From: JAGWBD01 sp965220615
GTDB taxonomy: Bacteria > Chloroflexota > Anaerolineae > Aggregatilineales > Phototrophicaceae
Direction: 5' to 3'
Assembly (NCBI GenBank): GCA_965220615.1
Contig: CBDCQL010000002.1
Location: forward strand, 1,736,001-1,800,000
Length of the DNA: 64,000 nucleotides
Each line of letters begins with the position of its first letter. Positions within the stretch are counted from its first letter, which is position 1. The position numbers and the translations under genes were made by a program. Under the pieces are notes generated by a model. It saw only the letters and a program-made list of their open reading frames with translations. It had not been told where the DNA came from and did no database searches. This document shows, piece by piece, positions 62,597 through 64,000 of the stretch.

Positions 62597-62609
62597 TCGG
62601 GGTGACAGG

Positions 62610-63569
62610 TCACAGCTGCAGCAGGGCCTCGGCCAGCAACTGACGACTCTCCCGGCTGGTGAAGCGTTCCCACGCGGCCGGAAAGGTCTCCAGCATGTGG
62701 GCGCGCTCATCCTCCAGGTCGCGTCGATACGCGTAGAGAAATTCACAGGCCGCGAAGTCAAGCCCTGGCATCAACCTTGGCAACAGGCCCCGGGCGACGT
62801 TGATGTCATTCAGTCGCCCGAGGTGGTCCTGCATCCATTTGAGTTCCCGGATGTAGTCCCTGGCCTCCGGCCCCAACAGGGCATCGAAGGTAGAGAGGGC
62901 ATAGCGCAGTCGCTTGCATTGAATGCGCAGGGCGTGCAGCCGTTCGCTGTCGGCATCCGCAAGGTGGGGGCCATAGGCGAGCACCCGTGTCAATCGCTGC
63001 TGCACGAGTAGCGGCAAGACGTGACGTACCTGCTGCGCGACGATCCTTCCCGGCCTGGTCCTGGCGGTTCCCGCGCCGGGTGAGACCAGAAAATCCGTGT
63101 AATCGACCAGGAACTGTTCCCAGGAGTCGCTGTATAGCGCGAACAACAGTTTGCCGCGCAGTCCCGTCCTTTGCCGGTCCAGCGCTTCCAGACTCTGTTG
63201 CATTTCAGCAGTGTCGCCACGGTCGAGGGCCAGCAGGTCCTCACGTAGCACGTCCAGGTCGCGCACGGGGCCCGATGCGCGCATGACGCTGCGCATGGAA
63301 TCGTTGTGTCGTCGAATAACCCGCGTCCGGTACCAGGGGCGCAGCAGGCGCATGATGCTGCGTGACTTGCGCATGGCGACCCGCAGTTGGTGCAGGTCTT
63401 CAATGTCCGCGCCGCTGCGGCTGCCTTCCTCATGCGTCAGCACCTTGCGAAACTCCAGCAGCAGGACCTTGCGGCCGGCTTCCGTAACCGGGTCCTCCGT
63501 TCGCAACTCGCCGACGCTGGCCGTCAGCCGCTCGTCCAGTTCCCTGCGCAGTTCCTGCCCGCCGATCAA
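62610..63569 (-). CDS. CHAD domain protein
   Basis: This 319-residue alpha-helical protein has the CHAD (conserved histidine alpha-helical) pattern. The first His-containing helix is DLHQLRVAMRKSRSIMRLL near residue 62, and the second half repeats it as ERLHALRIQCKRLRYAL near 215. Many Arg/Lys residues line the helices, in keeping with binding of polyphosphate by known members. It begins at a TTG (63569) because no better start is in frame; a -10-like TATACT lies 35 nt upstream. CHAD and CYTH proteins often work together, and the CYTH gene lies at 55.5 kb. Start uncertain, family clear. Confidence 0.85.
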   Translation of the reverse strand: MIGGQELRRELDERLTASVGELRTEDPVTEAGRKVLLLEFRKVLTHEEGSRSGADIEDLHQLRVAMRKSRSIMRLLRPWYRTRVIRRHNDSMRSVMRASGPVRDLDVLREDLLALDRGDTAEMQQSLEALDRQRTGLRGKLLFALYSDSWEQFLVDYTDFLVSPGAGTARTRPGRIVAQQVRHVLPLLVQQRLTRVLAYGPHLADADSERLHALRIQCKRLRYALSTFDALLGPEARDYIRELKWMQDHLGRLNDINVARGLLPRLMPGLDFAACEFLYAYRRDLEDERAHMLETFPAAWERFTSRESRQLLAEALLQL

Positions 63570-63604
63570 GACCCCGTCGTTCCGCTTCTGCTTGTCCTGA
63601 CCCC

Positions 63605-63610
63605 AGTATA
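63605..63610 (-). promoter_or_regulatory. Probable -10 box of the CHAD gene
   Basis: Reverse-strand GC-TATACT lies 35 nt before the TTG start. A divergent TATACT for the next gene lies 36 bp away. No standard -35. Confidence 0.35.
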
Positions 63611-63645
63611 GCCCTTCCTGACCATGTCGTGGCGCGCTGTCACGC

Positions 63646-63651
63646 TATACT
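63646..63651 (+). promoter_or_regulatory. Probable -10 box of the SDR gene
   Basis: GC-TATACT lies 51 nt before the ATG at 63703; the leader contains an aaggg ribosome site. No standard -35. Confidence 0.35.
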
Positions 63652-63702
63652 GCGCCGTACACAGGGGTCGGCAATGGCCGCCAATGGTCCTGAAGGGATA
63701 CC

Positions 63703-64000
63703 ATGAAAGCGGGCAGCATTGAAAACCGGGTCGCTCTGGTGACCGGCGCTTCCAGCGGCATCGGCCGCGCCACGACACTGGCCCTGCTTGGCGCCGGCAT
63801 TCACGTCATCGGCATGGCGCGCAATCCGGATCGACTGGCGCAACTCGCAGAAGACGCACGCGAGTTGCAGGGCGATTTGCTGGTCATCGCCGGCGACGTT
63901 ACGCGGCGCGCGGATGTCGCGCGGGCCGTAGAGCGCGGTATCGCCCGCTTTGGCCGTCTGGACATTCTGGTTGCCAATGCCGGCGTGGGCTTGCGAGGAG
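63703..64000 (+). CDS. Short-chain dehydrogenase/reductase, N-terminal part (runs off window)
   Basis: About 99 residues are visible. VALVTGASSGIGRAT near residue 10 is the classical SDR TGxxxGIG cofactor motif. GDVTRRADV near residue 64 and LDILVANAGVG near 87 (the NAG motif) follow in the right order. The catalytic Ser-Tyr-Lys residues lie beyond the window. The enzyme reduces or oxidises an unknown alcohol/ketone using NAD(P). It is divergent from the CHAD gene with its own -10-like box and ribosome site (tgaaggg). Confidence 0.9.
   Translation, partial: MKAGSIENRVALVTGASSGIGRATTLALLGAGIHVIGMARNPDRLAQLAEDARELQGDLLVIAGDVTRRADVARAVERGIARFGRLDILVANAGVGLRG

Overview
This is a gene-dense, high-GC (by eye about two thirds G+C) bacterial chromosomal segment with no rRNA, tRNA, CRISPR array or insertion sequence that I can see. 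Gene content points to an aerobic heterotroph, most likely a member of the Chloroflexota (Anaerolineae/Caldilineae-like). The pointers are a serine hydroxymethyltransferase fused to aminomethyltransferase, a split glycine decarboxylase (gcvPA/gcvPB), an EF-G-like paralogue, long PMT-like membrane glycosyltransferases with a C-terminal beta domain, and Opp-type sugar/peptide transport. The taxon is an inference from gene types, not from a marker tree.

Layout. 1-7 kb (minus strand): ABC-2 exporter permease (cut by the window edge) and its ATPase, a lipoprotein lytic transglycosylase with a long solenoid region, a small unknown protein and a YyaL/SSP411-type thioredoxin-fold protein. 7-11.4 kb: ftsH, converging on an EF-G-like GTPase across a shared bidirectional terminator. 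11.6-14.8 kb: the glyA-gcvT fusion. 14.8-34.8 kb (all minus strand): an accessory catabolic locus. It holds uvrA, a heparinase II/III-like lyase, a Tat-exported solute-binding protein, a beta-propeller protein, two tandem oligogalacturonate-lyase-like genes that are both broken, an ADP-ribosylglycohydrolase with a C-terminal sugar-binding-like domain, and a complete Opp-type ABC importer (binding protein, two permeases, two ATPases) ending in a class I amidotransferase-like hydrolase. 35-38 kb (plus): a thiolase-like enzyme and a sugar-acid dehydratase. 38-43 kb: DUF3048 protein, PIG-L deacetylase, tgt, alanine racemase and an SCO1-like protein.

43.2-46.6 kb: a textbook-like glycine riboswitch (promoter, aptamer, terminator) in front of gcvH-gcvPA-gcvPB. 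Together with the fused GlyA-GcvT 30 kb away, the window encodes all glycine cleavage parts except the L protein. 46.6-51.5 kb: a GT1-like glycosyltransferase, queG (which works with tgt in queuosine synthesis), a small copper chaperone-like HMA protein and copA. 51.5-62.6 kb: a propionyl/methylmalonyl-CoA-centred block: methylmalonyl-CoA epimerase, then a long plus-strand operon with acyl-CoA dehydrogenase, two zinc-type/quinone oxidoreductase copies, CYTH protein, acyl-CoA carboxylase beta, biotin carboxylase, biotin carrier and a PMT-like glycosyltransferase. The window ends with a CHAD protein and the start of a short-chain dehydrogenase.

Most notable: (1) the oxidoreductase at 53.2-54.25 kb is a chimera. 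Its first 110 bp are identical to the native gene 1212 bp downstream, the rest is a diverged, lower-GC homologue with a one-base frameshift, all wedged into an operon whose genes otherwise overlap. (2) Two tandem PL22-like lyase genes are inactivated independently, one by an in-frame amber codon where its sister has Gln, one by loss of one G in a G run. (3) The GlyA-GcvT fusion carries an extra GcvT-like middle segment. (4) At least two genes (lytic transglycosylase, alr) have a -10 box 6 nt from the start codon, suggesting leaderless mRNAs.
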